DNA of 64,000 nt, taken from CAWEQW01 sp963811365. GTDB taxonomy: Bacteria; Actinomycetota; Actinomycetes; Propionibacteriales; Nocardioidaceae. Below, piece by piece: positions 1 to 8,616 of the stretch (its first letter is position 1; each line of letters starts with the position of its first letter). Under the pieces are notes generated by a model, which saw nothing but the letters and a program-made list of their open reading frames with translations, was not told the origin of the DNA and searched no databases. The stretch is from NCBI GenBank assembly GCA_963811365.1, contig CAWEQW010000005.1:62001-126000 (forward strand), written 5' to 3'. Both the position numbers and the translations under genes were made by a program.

Positions 1-56
1 TCAAGCTCGCCGACGTGGCCCGCCAGGTCGTCGAGCACCACAACACCCGCGGCTGA
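1..56 (+). CDS. C-terminal end of a CDS (possibly ANTAR-domain protein)
   Basis: Only the last 17 codons are inside the window, ending in TGA. The visible tail, LADVARQVVEHHNTRG, resembles the final helix of ANTAR RNA-binding domains, which often ends in a '(L)xDVAxxVV' pattern. That comparison is from family knowledge and too short to be firm. Two GAF-ANTAR proteins occur elsewhere in the window, so such a gene would not be out of place. Confidence 0.5.
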   Translation, partial: KLADVARQVVEHHNTRG

Positions 57-381
57 GGCACCCATCCGGGGCCCTCCCTCGTCGGGCTCGTCGCCGCGCG
101 GAGCGGCCTGGTCGCCGGAGCCGCGCGGCCGTCGCGGCGTCCGGGGCCGCCGGTGCCGTGACGCCGGGGAGGAGTGTCGCGGTGCAGGTGCTGGCCGCTC
201 CGGAGGCGGTGGGGATGAACGGACCTCGAGGTGCGCGCGGTCGACGGGCCCGGACAGCGTGACCGTGACAGTCGGGACGGTGACAGTCGGGGCAGGCCGG
301 CACCCAGGAGACCAATCCTCGCCCGACACAGCGACGAATCTCCTTGCACCCAAGAGGAAACTCCCGCGAAAGGAAGCACCC
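57..381. other. Intergenic region upstream of the fasciclin gene
   Basis: About 325 bases with no convincing gene. Open frames here have no ribosome binding site and no recognisable protein. It presumably holds the promoter of the downstream lipoprotein gene. A TTGCAC-like hexamer near 342 could be a -35 element, but no clear -10 partner is visible. Confidence 0.5.
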
Positions 382-1056
382 ATGAGCACCTTCTCCAAGG
401 CCGCGGCCGGAGTCGCGGTCATGTCCGCGCTCGCCCTCACGGCAGCCTGCGGGTCGGGCACCGCGGCCTCGTCCGGCTCGACGGGCAACGCCGCTTCACC
501 CTCGACCGAGGCGTCCACGGGCGGCGAGGGCATGAGCGACAGCAGCCCTCCGGCCGCCGACCTGGTCGGTCCCGGCTGCGCGGCGTACGCGAAGAAGGTC
601 CCCGACGGAGCCGGCTCCGTGTCCGGCATGGCGCAGGACCCGGTCGCCACGGCAGCCGGCAACAACCCGCTGCTGACGACCCTGACCGCGTCGGTCTCGG
701 GCGGGCTCAACCCGAAGGTGAACCTGGTCAACACCCTGAACAACGGCGAGTTCACGGTGTTCGCCCCGGTCGACACGGCGTTCGCCGCGCTGCCCGCCGG
801 CACCGTGGCCTCGCTGAAGAAGCCCGCGAACGCGGCGCAGCTGACCAAGATCCTCACCTACCACGTGGTGCCCGGCCGGCTGAGTCCCGACCAGGTGGCG
901 GGGACCCACAAGACGGCCGAGGGCGCCACGCTGAAGGTGACCGGCTCCGGTGACTCGCTGAAGGTGAACGGCGCGGCCGTCATCTGCGGTGGCGTGCCGA
1001 CCGCCAACGCCACCGTCTACCTGATCGACACGGTGCTGCAGCCCTCCGCGATGTGA
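382..1056 (+). CDS. Fasciclin-domain secreted lipoprotein (MPT70/MPB83-like)
   Basis: A 224-residue exported protein. The N-terminus has a hydrophobic signal ending in a lipobox (LTAAC, Cys at about residue 22), so it should be lipid-anchored to the outer face of the membrane. A low-complexity Ser/Gly/Thr linker follows. The C-terminal two thirds is a single fasciclin (FAS1) domain, with the typical FTVFAPVDTAF and LTYHVVPG segments. FAS1 proteins mediate adhesion or surface interactions. Mycobacterial relatives (MPB70/83) are under SigK control, but no sigma/anti-sigma gene is adjacent here. The ATG at 382 is chosen because a purine-rich AAAGGA precedes it and it gives a proper signal peptide; an upstream in-frame extension would destroy that. 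Confidence 0.9.
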   Translation: MSTFSKAAAGVAVMSALALTAACGSGTAASSGSTGNAASPSTEASTGGEGMSDSSPPAADLVGPGCAAYAKKVPDGAGSVSGMAQDPVATAAGNNPLLTTLTASVSGGLNPKVNLVNTLNNGEFTVFAPVDTAFAALPAGTVASLKKPANAAQLTKILTYHVVPGRLSPDQVAGTHKTAEGATLKVTGSGDSLKVNGAAVICGGVPTANATVYLIDTVLQPSAM

Positions 1057-1082
1057 GCCGACCCCGACCGACGGCTGCACGG

Positions 1083-1109
1083 CGAGCCGGGCCCGTCGGG
1101 ACCGGCTCG
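1083..1109 (+). terminator. Hairpin terminator after the fasciclin gene
   Basis: Perfect 8-bp inverted repeat CGAGCCGG / CCGGCTCG (1083-1090 and 1102-1109) with an 11-base loop, 27 bases past the stop codon. There is no U tract, as is usual in actinobacteria. Confidence 0.5.
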
Positions 1110-1180
1110 TCGGTCGGGCGAGGGGCTCACTCGGGGGATCCCCGGAGGAACCGCTCGCCCAGCGGCTACCCTCGGTCGAT

Positions 1181-1906
1181 GTGGTGACCTCCGCTCGCAC
1201 CCCGGTGGCCCGCCCCCCGGCGAAGCGCTCCTTCCCCGTGTGGGCGGAGACCGTCGTCCTGCTCGTCCTCGCGCTCGTGGTCGCGGCGGTGGTGAAGACC
1301 TTCGTCATCCAGCTGTTCTTCATCCCGTCCGGCTCGATGGAGCCACTGTTCAACCCCGACGACCGGATCGTCGTGCAGAAGGTGTCGTACTGGACCCGGC
1401 CGGTCGAACGCGGTGACGTCGTGGTGTTCGACGACCCCGGAGGCCGCTGGCTGGGCGCCGAGGGCGGGCAGCACCTCACGCGCCTGGAGAAGGTGCTCGC
1501 GGACGCCGGCCTCTACCCCACCGGCAACCACCTGGTGAAGCGGGTCATCGGGGTCGGCGGCGACCACGTCGTCTGCTGCGACCACCGGCACCGGATCACC
1601 GTCAACGGCGTGCCGCTGAACGAGAAGGACTACATCATCGCGGGCTCCCGCCCGTCCCTGACCCGCTTCGACGTGCGGGTCCCGCCCGGGCGGCTCTGGG
1701 TGATGGGCGACAACCGGCCCGACAGCGCCGACTCCCGCTTCCACCAGGACCTGCCCGGTGGCGGCACCGTGCCGGTCGACGACGTGGTCGGCAAGGTGTG
1801 GGCCGTGGTCTGGCCGCTCGGCCGCAGCCACCGGGTCACCACGCCCATGACGTTCGGGAACCCGGCTCTCGAGGTGTCCCGGGCGGGTGGGTCGCCCCCC
1901 CGTTAG
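1181..1906 (+). CDS. lepB: Signal peptidase I
   Basis: Membrane-bound serine endopeptidase that removes signal peptides from exported proteins. The 241-residue protein has a short cytoplasmic N-terminus, one transmembrane helix (about residues 22-40) and the S26 catalytic signatures: Ser52 in PSGSMEP and Lys120 in HLVKRVIG. The GDNRPDSADSR box lies near the C-terminus. Starts are GTG 1181 or the next codon GTG 1184. It is monocistronic, convergent with the HAD gene after only 15 bases. It may process the fasciclin, PLD-like and protease precursors encoded in this window, along with other exported proteins. Confidence 0.95.
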   Translation: MVTSARTPVARPPAKRSFPVWAETVVLLVLALVVAAVVKTFVIQLFFIPSGSMEPLFNPDDRIVVQKVSYWTRPVERGDVVVFDDPGGRWLGAEGGQHLTRLEKVLADAGLYPTGNHLVKRVIGVGGDHVVCCDHRHRITVNGVPLNEKDYIIAGSRPSLTRFDVRVPPGRLWVMGDNRPDSADSRFHQDLPGGGTVPVDDVVGKVWAVVWPLGRSHRVTTPMTFGNPALEVSRAGGSPPR

Positions 1907-1921
1907 CGCGGCTGCCGGCGC

Positions 1922-2590
1922 TCAGTCCTGCAGCCGGTCGACCACCGACTCCTCGAGCGCATCGAGAAGGTGCTGGGGGCTGTCGTACACCTCCACGGCG
2001 CCGGCCTCGCGGAGCTCGGCGGCCGAGATGCCGCCGGAGGCCAGGCCGATGCAGCGCAGCCCGGCCTTGGTCGCCGACTCGACGTCCCACACGGTGTCGC
2101 CGATGACGACCGCGCGGTCCGCGTCCAGCGCGTGCTGCTCGACCGCCACCGACAGCAGGTCCGGAGCGGGCTTCGAGGCGTCCACGTCGTCCGACGTCAC
2201 CGCCCCCGCCACCGCGTCGCCGGCACCGATCGCGGGGAGCATCCAGTCCAGGTCGCTGCGCTTGCCGCTGGTCGCGATCACGGCGGCCAGCCCGCGGTCG
2301 GCGCAGGCCATCACCAGCTCCGGCGCGCCGGGGAGTGCGACGACGTGGTCGCGGAGCTCGGCGAACCGGTCGGAGTGCGCGTCGGTCGTCGCGTCGTCGG
2401 GCTCGCCGAGCAGCCGTTCGACCAGCACCTCGCTCGCCATCCCGATCGCCCGGTGGATGTCGGCCATCGTCACGCCGGGGTGGTCGGTGTCGCGGAAGGC
2501 GCGCCACCAGGCGAGCACGTGCAGGTAGTTGGTGTCCAGCAGCGTGCCGTCGACGTCGAACAGGACACCGGGCTTAGGGGAGGAGGCCAT
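1922..2590 (-). CDS. HAD-superfamily phosphatase (phosphoglycolate phosphatase-like)
   Basis: A 222-residue HAD hydrolase. Motif I is FDVDGTLLDT (nucleophile and acid Asp near the N-terminus), motif II is the ATSGKR segment, and motif III/IV is SKPAPD followed by VIGDTVWD. The layout, with a helical cap inserted after motif I, matches the subclass I phosphoglycolate phosphatase/beta-phosphoglucomutase group, usually phosphatases of small phosphometabolites. The substrate cannot be read from sequence. The ATG at 2590 places motif I nine residues in, as expected; a longer in-frame extension is not supported. Confidence 0.85.
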   Translation of the reverse strand: MASSPKPGVLFDVDGTLLDTNYLHVLAWWRAFRDTDHPGVTMADIHRAIGMASEVLVERLLGEPDDATTDAHSDRFAELRDHVVALPGAPELVMACADRGLAAVIATSGKRSDLDWMLPAIGAGDAVAGAVTSDDVDASKPAPDLLSVAVEQHALDADRAVVIGDTVWDVESATKAGLRCIGLASGGISAAELREAGAVEVYDSPQHLLDALEESVVDRLQD

Positions 2591-2801
2591 GCCTTGCGGT
2601 GCCCGCGGTCGGCGACCGGGAAACGTGGACGGTCGCCGGACCGGTCGGGCGCGGCCCCCGTTGGTGCCGCGCCCGCGACCCGAACCCGCGTCACAGATTG
2701 ACGAGCAGATCCGGTTTGGCGGCAATGAGCAATCTGGGTGGTTCGCTCGTGTGCCGCGTCACCTCTGCGCGGTGCGGGCCGACTGCCCTACCGTTCACCG
2801 G

Positions 2802-3353
2802 GTGAGCGAACCCTCCACTGCGCCCGGCCGGCTGTGGCCCGGGCTGCGCTTCGCGCCGCTCTCGGCGCAGACCCTGGCGGCACTCCTCCACGAGGACCTG
2901 GCGGCGGCACGACGCTCCAGCGGCGTGCCGCTGACGCCGTACTTCCTGGAGCAGAACTGGTTGTGGCGGATCCGCCTCGACCAGATCCGCGAGCAACCCG
3001 AAGCCGCACCCTGGGTGGCGCGCGCCGCCGTCATCGACACTCGGGACGCCCCCGAGGGGCTCGCGGTGGGGGCGCTGGGCTTCCACGGCGCGCCCGACCC
3101 GGCCGGTATGGTCGAGGTCGGCTACTCGGTGGACCCGGCGTTCCGACGGCGCGGGCTGGCCACGGCCATGCTCCGGCTGGCCCTCGAGGAGGCCGCCGCC
3201 GATCCTCAGGTGCGGGTCGTCCGCGCCAGCATCGGCCCCGACAACGAGGCCTCACTGGCGACCATCCGCCCCTTCGGCTTCGTACACGTCGGGGAGCAGA
3301 TCGACACCGAGGACGGGCTGGAGCTGGTCTTCGAGTGGGACGCGACGACGTGA
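2802..3353 (+). CDS. GNAT-family N-acetyltransferase
   Basis: Predicted acetyl-CoA dependent N-acetyltransferase of 183 residues. The GNAT core is visible: the GYSVDPAFRRRGLATAML stretch carries the acetyl-CoA pyrophosphate-binding Q/R-x-x-G-x-A motif (RRRGLA), followed by the IGPDNEASLATIRPFGF helix-strand typical of RimJ/RimL-like enzymes. The acceptor is unknown. Start is GTG 2802; longer frames run through the divergent promoter region. Its stop overlaps the GTG start of the downstream methyltransferase (GTGA), so the two are translationally coupled. Confidence 0.85.
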   Translation: MSEPSTAPGRLWPGLRFAPLSAQTLAALLHEDLAAARRSSGVPLTPYFLEQNWLWRIRLDQIREQPEAAPWVARAAVIDTRDAPEGLAVGALGFHGAPDPAGMVEVGYSVDPAFRRRGLATAMLRLALEEAAADPQVRVVRASIGPDNEASLATIRPFGFVHVGEQIDTEDGLELVFEWDATT

Positions 3354-4159
3354 CCCCGGGAGGTGACGAGCAGGTCTACACCCACGGGCACGGCGAGCCG
3401 GTGCTGCGCTCGCACCGCTGGCGCACGGCCGAGAACTCGGCCGGCTACCTGCTGCGGCACCTGCGCGCGGACCTGCACCTGCTCGACATCGGGTCCGGCC
3501 CCGGCACGATCACCCTGGACCTGGCGGCCCGGGTCGCCCGGGTGACGGCCCTCGAGCGCGACGCGACGGCGCTGGAGCTCACCCGGGCCGAGGTCGCCCG
3601 CCGCGGAGCGGGCAACGTCGACCTGGTGGTGGGCGACGCGCACGCGCTGGACCTGCCCGACGACTCCTTCGACGTCGTGCACGCCCACCAGGTGCTCCAG
3701 CACCTCGCCGAGCCGGTCGCCGCGTTGCGCGAGATGGCCCGGGTGTGCCGCCCGGGTGGGCTGATCGCGGTCCGCGACAGCGACTACGGCGGCTTCGCCT
3801 GGCATCCCGCCAGCCCGGCGCTCGACGACTGGTTGAGGATGTACAGCGCCGTCGCCCGCGGAAACCACGGGGAGCCCGAGGCCGGACGGCGGCTCCTCGG
3901 CTGGGCGAACGCCGCCGGCCTCGACGACGTGAGCTGCTCATCGAGCACGTGGTGCTTCGCGACCCCCGAGGACCGGCGCTGGTGGGGCGGCCTGTGGGCG
4001 GACCGCACGACGGACTCGGCGCTGGGCCGCCAGGCGGTCGAGCGCGGGGTGGCCTCCGCCGCGCAGCTGGACCGGATCGCCGCCGGCTGGCGGGCGTGGG
4101 CGCAGGCGCCGGACGGCTGGTTCAGCGTGCTGCACGGCGAGCTGCTCTGCCGGGTGTGA
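3350..4159 (+). CDS. Class I SAM-dependent methyltransferase
   Basis: A 269-residue UbiE/COQ5-like methyltransferase. Motif I (LLDIGSGPGTITLDLA) binds S-adenosylmethionine, an acidic residue follows in ALERD, and motif II/III segments are GDAHALDLPDDSFDVVHAHQVLQHL and CRPGGLIAVRD-like. The C-terminal region is Trp-rich (RRWWGGLWADR), as in small-molecule methyltransferases of this type. The GTG start overlaps the stop of the acetyltransferase by four bases, so both act in one short operon. The substrate is not deducible. Confidence 0.85.
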   Translation: MTPGGDEQVYTHGHGEPVLRSHRWRTAENSAGYLLRHLRADLHLLDIGSGPGTITLDLAARVARVTALERDATALELTRAEVARRGAGNVDLVVGDAHALDLPDDSFDVVHAHQVLQHLAEPVAALREMARVCRPGGLIAVRDSDYGGFAWHPASPALDDWLRMYSAVARGNHGEPEAGRRLLGWANAAGLDDVSCSSSTWCFATPEDRRWWGGLWADRTTDSALGRQAVERGVASAAQLDRIAAGWRAWAQAPDGWFSVLHGELLCRV

Positions 4160-4207
4160 CCTGCGGGGCCCGACGGACGCCGGCCGGCCCGGCGCCCCTC
4201 GGTGGGC

Positions 4208-4504
4208 TCATCGGGCCCCCGGTGGTCGGCCGGCGGCGCGGCGGCGCAGCCGGGCGTTGTCCTCCTCGAGGGCGAGGACCATCGCGATCCCGGCCAGGTT
4301 GAGGCCGTCGTCGAGCAGCTCGACGATCCGGCGCAGCCGGACCAGGTCGTCGGCGCTGTAGCGACGCGTGCCGCCGTCGGTCCGCTGTGGCGCGAGGAGC
4401 CCCCGGCGCTCGTACACGCGCAGGTTCTGCACCGCCGTCCCGGTGAGCTCGGCCGCCACCGAGATCCCGTAGACGCCGCGTGTCCGATCGGGCTCCTGCG
4501 TCAT
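4208..4504 (-). CDS. MerR-family regulator (HspR-like)
   Basis: A small 98-residue MerR-type protein. The N-terminal winged helix carries the family signature: SVAAELTGTAVQNLRVYERR then GLLAPQRTDGGTRRYSADD. A short coiled-coil tail rich in Arg/Glu follows (LEEDNARLRRR). There is no effector-binding domain, which matches the HspR/heat-shock subgroup. It is divergent from the Hsp20 gene and should repress it and itself. ATG 4504 has a good GGAGAGG about 7 bases upstream. Reduced repression on heat or unfolded-protein stress is the inferred control. Confidence 0.85.
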   Translation of the reverse strand: MTQEPDRTRGVYGISVAAELTGTAVQNLRVYERRGLLAPQRTDGGTRRYSADDLVRLRRIVELLDDGLNLAGIAMVLALEEDNARLRRRAAGRPPGAR

Positions 4505-4545
4505 CAGACCGCCTCTCCGCGGGAACAGCCCCTTGCCCCCGTGCG

Positions 4546-4560
4546 TTGTACATGGTACAA
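4546..4560. promoter_or_regulatory. Palindromic operator between the MerR-like and hsp20 genes
   Basis: TTGTAC-ATG-GTACAA: perfect 6-bp arms around a 3-base centre, in the 119-bp divergent intergenic region. Position and symmetry make it the likely binding site of the MerR-like protein. It is not the classical HAIR element (CTTGAGT-N7-ACTCAAG). Confidence 0.55.
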
Positions 4561-4623
4561 GAAACCTGTAACCGTCACTACATATAGACGGTTCGGGACC
4601 CAACCGTTGTGTGGAGGTACACC

Positions 4624-5061
4624 ATGCTGATGCGCACCGACCCGTTCCGCGACCTCGACCGCCTCACCCAGCAGATCCTGGGCGCAGGCACCACGAGCCG
4701 CCCCGCCGTCATGCCGATGGACGCCTGGCGTGAGGGCGACACCTTCGTCGTCGAGTTCGACCTGCCCGGGGTGACCCCGGAGACCATCGACCTCGACGTC
4801 GAGCGCAACGTGCTGACCGTCCGCGCCGAGCGGACCCGCCGCAACGGCGACTGGGAGCTGCTCGCCTCCGAGCGCCCGACCGGCCTGTTCAGCCGCCAGC
4901 TCGTGCTCGGCGACAACCTCGACCTCGAGAAGGTGGCCGCCGACTACGACAACGGCGTGCTACGCCTGCGGATCCCCGTGGCCGAGAAGGCCAAGCCCCG
5001 CAAGATCGAGGTGACCCACGGCGGCACGTCGGCGAGCGAGTCGACGGCCATCGAGGCCTGA
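4624..5061 (+). CDS. Hsp20/alpha-crystallin small heat-shock protein
   Basis: ATP-independent holdase chaperone of 145 residues. It begins MLMRTDPFRDLDRLTQQILG, typical of the actinobacterial Hsp18 group. The alpha-crystallin domain spans about residues 35-130, with the conserved VEFDLPGVTPETIDLDVE strand, an ERPTGLFSRQLVLG segment and the ADYDNGVLRLRIPVAEK end (A-x-x-x-n-G-V-L motif). Start ATG 4624 is preceded by GGAGG at a 6-base spacing. The divergent MerR-like gene and palindrome suggest stress-inducible control. Confidence 0.95.
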   Translation: MLMRTDPFRDLDRLTQQILGAGTTSRPAVMPMDAWREGDTFVVEFDLPGVTPETIDLDVERNVLTVRAERTRRNGDWELLASERPTGLFSRQLVLGDNLDLEKVAADYDNGVLRLRIPVAEKAKPRKIEVTHGGTSASESTAIEA

Positions 5062-5091
5062 TCCGCGCCGGCCCGGCCCCGGCACGGTCAC

Positions 5092-5132
5092 CGGCACCGG
5101 CCCCGTCCTCCCCGAGGGCGGGGCCGGTGCCG
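5092..5132 (+). terminator. Hairpin terminator after hsp20
   Basis: Perfect 14-bp stem CGGCACCGGCCCCG / CGGGGCCGGTGCCG (5092-5105 and 5119-5132) with a 13-base loop, 30 bases after the hsp20 stop. No U tract. Confidence 0.7.
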
Positions 5133-5235
5133 TCGTCACGTCCGGTGACCTCGCCTTCAGCGCTGCCTGGTGCGGGCCGACACACCAGACGTCAGGAAAG
5201 CCGCCGTGCAGCGCATCCCAGGAGAGCTTGGTCCC

Positions 5236-6380
5236 ATGACGTCGCGCCCCGCCATCCACCAGCCGATCCTCGGCCACCGCCGGGCGGCCGCCGTGGTCGC
5301 CGCCACCGCCACCGCCGCCGCGGTGGTCTTCGGCGGGGCGCCGGTCGCCGCCGCGACGACCCGCGACACCTACGCGCCGCCCGGCGGGCCGGTCTTCGGG
5401 GAGCCGGACGCCACGAACCCCTGGGCCGTGGTGGACCGGCTTCGCGCCAACGTCCGGCACACTCCGGCCGGCGCGACGATCAGCATCGTCGGCTTCAGCT
5501 ACAGCCTGGGCACGGTGTCCGACGCGCTGCTCGCCGCGCACCGTCGCGGAGTCCGCGTCCAGGTCGTCCTCGACGGCCACTCGGGGCAGTGGCGCGCGGC
5601 GCAGCGGCTGCAGCGGGCACTCGGGACGAACAGCAGGGCACCCTCGTTCGTGGTGCTGACCCGCGGCTCGGCCCGCGGCACCGGCGGCGTCACGCACCAG
5701 AAGTCCTGGTCGTTCTCGAGGGTCGGGGCCGCGCGCGACGTGGTGATGATCGGCTCCACGAACCTCACGAAGTACTGCGCCACCGTGCAGTACTCCGACA
5801 CCTACACGTTCGTGAACCGGCCCGATGTGTACGCCGCCTACGCTCGGTGTTCTCGGTCCAGCGCACCGACGTGCCACAGGGCACGCCGTTCGTCGCCGAA
5901 CGGTTCACCGACGGGAGCGCGTACTTCTTCCCGATGCCCGCCATCACCGAGCAGACCGACCCGGCGGCCCGCCGGATCGCCGCGCTGCCCGGACCAGGCA
6001 CGGTGGTCCGGGTCTCGATGGTCTCGTGGCACGGCGCCCGCGGCATCTGGCTTGCTCGGGCGCTTGCCGAGAAGGTCGCGGAGGGCGCGCACGTCGAGGT
6101 GGTCTACGGAGACAGCAGCGGCAGCTCGGTGCGCAGCATCCTGCGGACGGCAGGCGTCACCGCGCACCGCGGGGTCTTCCCCGACGGGCAGCGGATCCAC
6201 ACCAAGCTGATGCTGGCGAGCTACACCGTCGGCGGGGTCCGGCACCACGCCATCTGGACCGGCTCGGACAACTGGACGGACCGTTCCCCGCGCAACGACG
6301 ACGACGTCGTACGAATCCAGGACGACCTGCCCGCCTACCGCGCCTACCAGGCCTTCTTCGCCCGGATCGCCGACCGCTGA
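5236..6380 (+). pseudogene. Secreted phospholipase D-like protein, split by a frameshift
   Basis: A signal peptide (hydrophobic segment ending GGAPVAAA) precedes two PLD-type halves. The first half has H-x-K in GGVTHQKSW followed by MIGSTNLTKYCA; the second has RIHTKLMLAS followed by WTGSDNWTDRS. The halves lie in different frames. Reading must shift by one base near 5840-5847, where the first frame's DVYAAYA should continue as the second frame's SVFSVQRTDVPQGTPF. Either one base was lost in the genome or in the assembly. Start ATG 5236 has GGAGAG upstream. If intact it would be an exported phosphodiesterase or lipase of about 380 residues, with both active-site motifs present. Confidence 0.75.
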
Positions 6381-6395
6381 CCGATCCGACGAGGG

Positions 6396-8270
6396 TCAGG
6401 TGACCCAGGCGCAGCGGTACGGCGCCAGCTGCATCCCCTCGTCCCGCACCAGCGGCGGCGCTCCGGCAAGGTGGTCGACCGCGGCGGCGGGGTCGATGCC
6501 GAGGCTCCGGAGCACCTCCAGCGGGACGTGCCGGTCCTCCGGCGTGACGTTGTAGGCACCGAGCAGGGCGCCCCGAGGGTGCCGCCGGGCGACCAGGAAG
6601 ACGCCCGGGTCGCGCGGGTCGAGCACCTCGGCGGCGAAGCTCGCGTGCAGGTGCGGCAACGTGGACCGGACCCGCGCGAGGTGCCGGACCCCGTCGTACA
6701 CCTCCAGAGCGGCGCCCTCCGGGTGCACCGGCCAGGCCATCCGCGGTCGGTGGACCCACCGGTTGTCGTCGGCGTGCGACGGCTCGGCCGCCCAGTCCCG
6801 GTCGTTGAGCAGGCCGAGCTCGTCGCCCATCCAGATCACGGGCAGCCCGCCGAACCCGAGGATGACCGCGTGCGCGAGCAGCACCCGCGCCACCCCGTAC
6901 CGATCGCCGGCCTCGACGCCCGCCAGTGACGCAAGGCTCCCGGAGATCCGCCGGTCACCGGTCTCGGGGTTCTCCTGGAACACCAGGCCGCGGGCCCACG
7001 ACCCGGGGAACTCACCGGCGTAGAAGTCCGACAGGAACGCCCGGTGCCCGTGGCCGCTGAGCCCGACGGCGGCCGCGTCCTCGTCCGAGACCGCCCAGCC
7101 GATGTCGTCGTGGCAGCGCGCGTAGGTGACCCAGGCGGTGCTGGCCGCCGGCGGTGGCGTCAGTGCCTGGAGTGCCCGCGCGGCCAGCCGGGCGTCCCGG
7201 CTGGCCAGCATCGACCAGACCTGCACCATCAGGCTGTTGTGGTAGGCGAGGTCGCTGACCTTGCCGTAGCGCGTCCCGGTCCCGAGGTAGGCCAGCAGGT
7301 CCTGGGGCCCGACGATCGCCTCCGCCTTGAACACCACGGCCGGAGCGGCCAGCCGGACGACGGTGCGCAGCGCCTGGGTCAGCGCATGCACCTCCGGCTG
7401 GTTCTGGCAGCTCGTGCCCATCCGCTTCCAGGTGAAGGCGATGGCGTCGAGCCGGAACACCTCGACGCCGTGGTTGGCCAGGTCCAGGATGATGTCGGCG
7501 TACTCGCACAGCACGTCCGGGTTCGCCCAGTTGACGTCCCACTGGTAGGCGTTGAACGTCGTCCACACCCAACCCCTCAGCTCCTCGTCCCAGGTGAAGC
7601 TCCCCGGCGCGAAGTCCGGGAAGACCTCCGGCAGGCTGCGCTCGTAGGCATCCGGCACGGTCCGGTCGTCGTAGACGAGGAAGTACGCCCGCTTCTCGGG
7701 GTCCCCGGCCCGCGCCGCGGCCGCCCAGGCGTGCTCCCGGGCGACGTGGTTGAGCACCAGGTCGAGGCAGAGGCTGATCCCGTGGGCGCGCAGCGTCGAG
7801 GTCAGCTCGCGCAGGTCGTCCATCGTGCCGAGGTCCTCGCGCACGGACCGGTAGTCCATCACCGCGTAGCCGCCGTCGCTCGGTGAGGGGCGCGGCGTCA
7901 GCAGCGGCATCAGGTGCAGGTAGGTGACGCCCAGCTGCTCCAGGTACGGCGTGCGGGCGGCGACGCCCTGCAGGGTGCCGGCGAAGCGGTCGGCGTAGGC
8001 CGCGTAGCCCAGCGCGCCCGGCTGCTGGAACCAGTCGGGCGCGAGGCTGCGCTCCAGGTCCAGGGCGTGCAGGTCGTCGGCCCGGGTGCCGAACGCGGCG
8101 GCCGCCAGGGCCACCAGCCGGTCGGCGACCTGCTGCGGGTCTTCGTACAGCGGTGTCAGCGCGTCGAGGAGGTCGGGCAGCCAGCGGTGCACCCGCGCCT
8201 CGAACAGCTCGACCCGGTACGCCGGCAGGCTGTGCAGCGCCGTGCTCGCGGCGCTCTCTCGGGACTGCAT
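6396..8270 (-). CDS. Amylosucrase-type GH13 alpha-glucosyltransferase
   Basis: A 624-residue GH13 (subfamily 4-like) enzyme. Amylosucrases use sucrose to build alpha-1,4 glucan and release fructose; some relatives only hydrolyse sucrose. The helical N-terminal domain (about 1-85) is followed by the (beta/alpha)8 barrel. Predicted nucleophile is Asp275 (EVFRLDAIAF), acid/base Glu317 (FKAEAIV) and stabiliser Asp388 in ARCHDDIGW, a segment characteristic of amylosucrase/trehalose synthase-like enzymes. Length matches the family. Start ATG 8270 gives the expected N-terminal domain. It is convergent with the PLD-like gene and lies about 7 kb from the glucosidase-debranching operon, suggesting shared alpha-glucan storage metabolism. 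Confidence 0.88.
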   Translation of the reverse strand: MQSRESAASTALHSLPAYRVELFEARVHRWLPDLLDALTPLYEDPQQVADRLVALAAAAFGTRADDLHALDLERSLAPDWFQQPGALGYAAYADRFAGTLQGVAARTPYLEQLGVTYLHLMPLLTPRPSPSDGGYAVMDYRSVREDLGTMDDLRELTSTLRAHGISLCLDLVLNHVAREHAWAAAARAGDPEKRAYFLVYDDRTVPDAYERSLPEVFPDFAPGSFTWDEELRGWVWTTFNAYQWDVNWANPDVLCEYADIILDLANHGVEVFRLDAIAFTWKRMGTSCQNQPEVHALTQALRTVVRLAAPAVVFKAEAIVGPQDLLAYLGTGTRYGKVSDLAYHNSLMVQVWSMLASRDARLAARALQALTPPPAASTAWVTYARCHDDIGWAVSDEDAAAVGLSGHGHRAFLSDFYAGEFPGSWARGLVFQENPETGDRRISGSLASLAGVEAGDRYGVARVLLAHAVILGFGGLPVIWMGDELGLLNDRDWAAEPSHADDNRWVHRPRMAWPVHPEGAALEVYDGVRHLARVRSTLPHLHASFAAEVLDPRDPGVFLVARRHPRGALLGAYNVTPEDRHVPLEVLRSLGIDPAAAVDHLAGAPPLVRDEGMQLAPYRCAWVT

Positions 8271-8304
8271 GGGCGTCAGTATCGCCCGTCGGCGCCGCCC
8301 CGGT

Positions 8305-8505
8305 TCAGCCCACCGGGCGCGGGGTCGTCCACCGGGCCGGTCGGATGCGCCAGCGACCGCGCCCCGGCCGGGGCGGCCGCCGGGCGCGCCGTGCACCGAC
8401 CGCCAGGCGGCGGCCGACCCGGTGCGCCTCGGCGCGCCGGATGTCCTCGGCACGGGCCTCGCGGGCGATCCGCAGGGCGGTGGCAGGGTCGAGGTAGGTC
8501 GCCAT
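8305..8505 (-). CDS. Small basic hypothetical protein
   Basis: A 66-residue protein beginning MATYLDPATALRIAREARAE, with a C-terminal Arg/Pro-rich tail. It has a strong GGAGG 7 bases before ATG 8505 and lies 34 bases upstream of the amylosucrase gene in the same orientation, so it may head that operon. I do not recognise a family. It has no membrane segment, and the predicted start is supported mainly by the ribosome binding site. Confidence 0.6.
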   Translation of the reverse strand: MATYLDPATALRIAREARAEDIRRAEAHRVGRRLAVGARRARRPPRPGRGRWRIRPARWTTPRPVG

Positions 8506-8616
8506 GGTGTCCTCCGGTGGTCTGCGACGACCGAGGTGTCGTCGTACCACCCACCCTGGGTCTGAGGTGGCCCGCACCGGATCGGGAGAAAGCCTCATCC
8601 GTGGCGGCCGGGTGCC

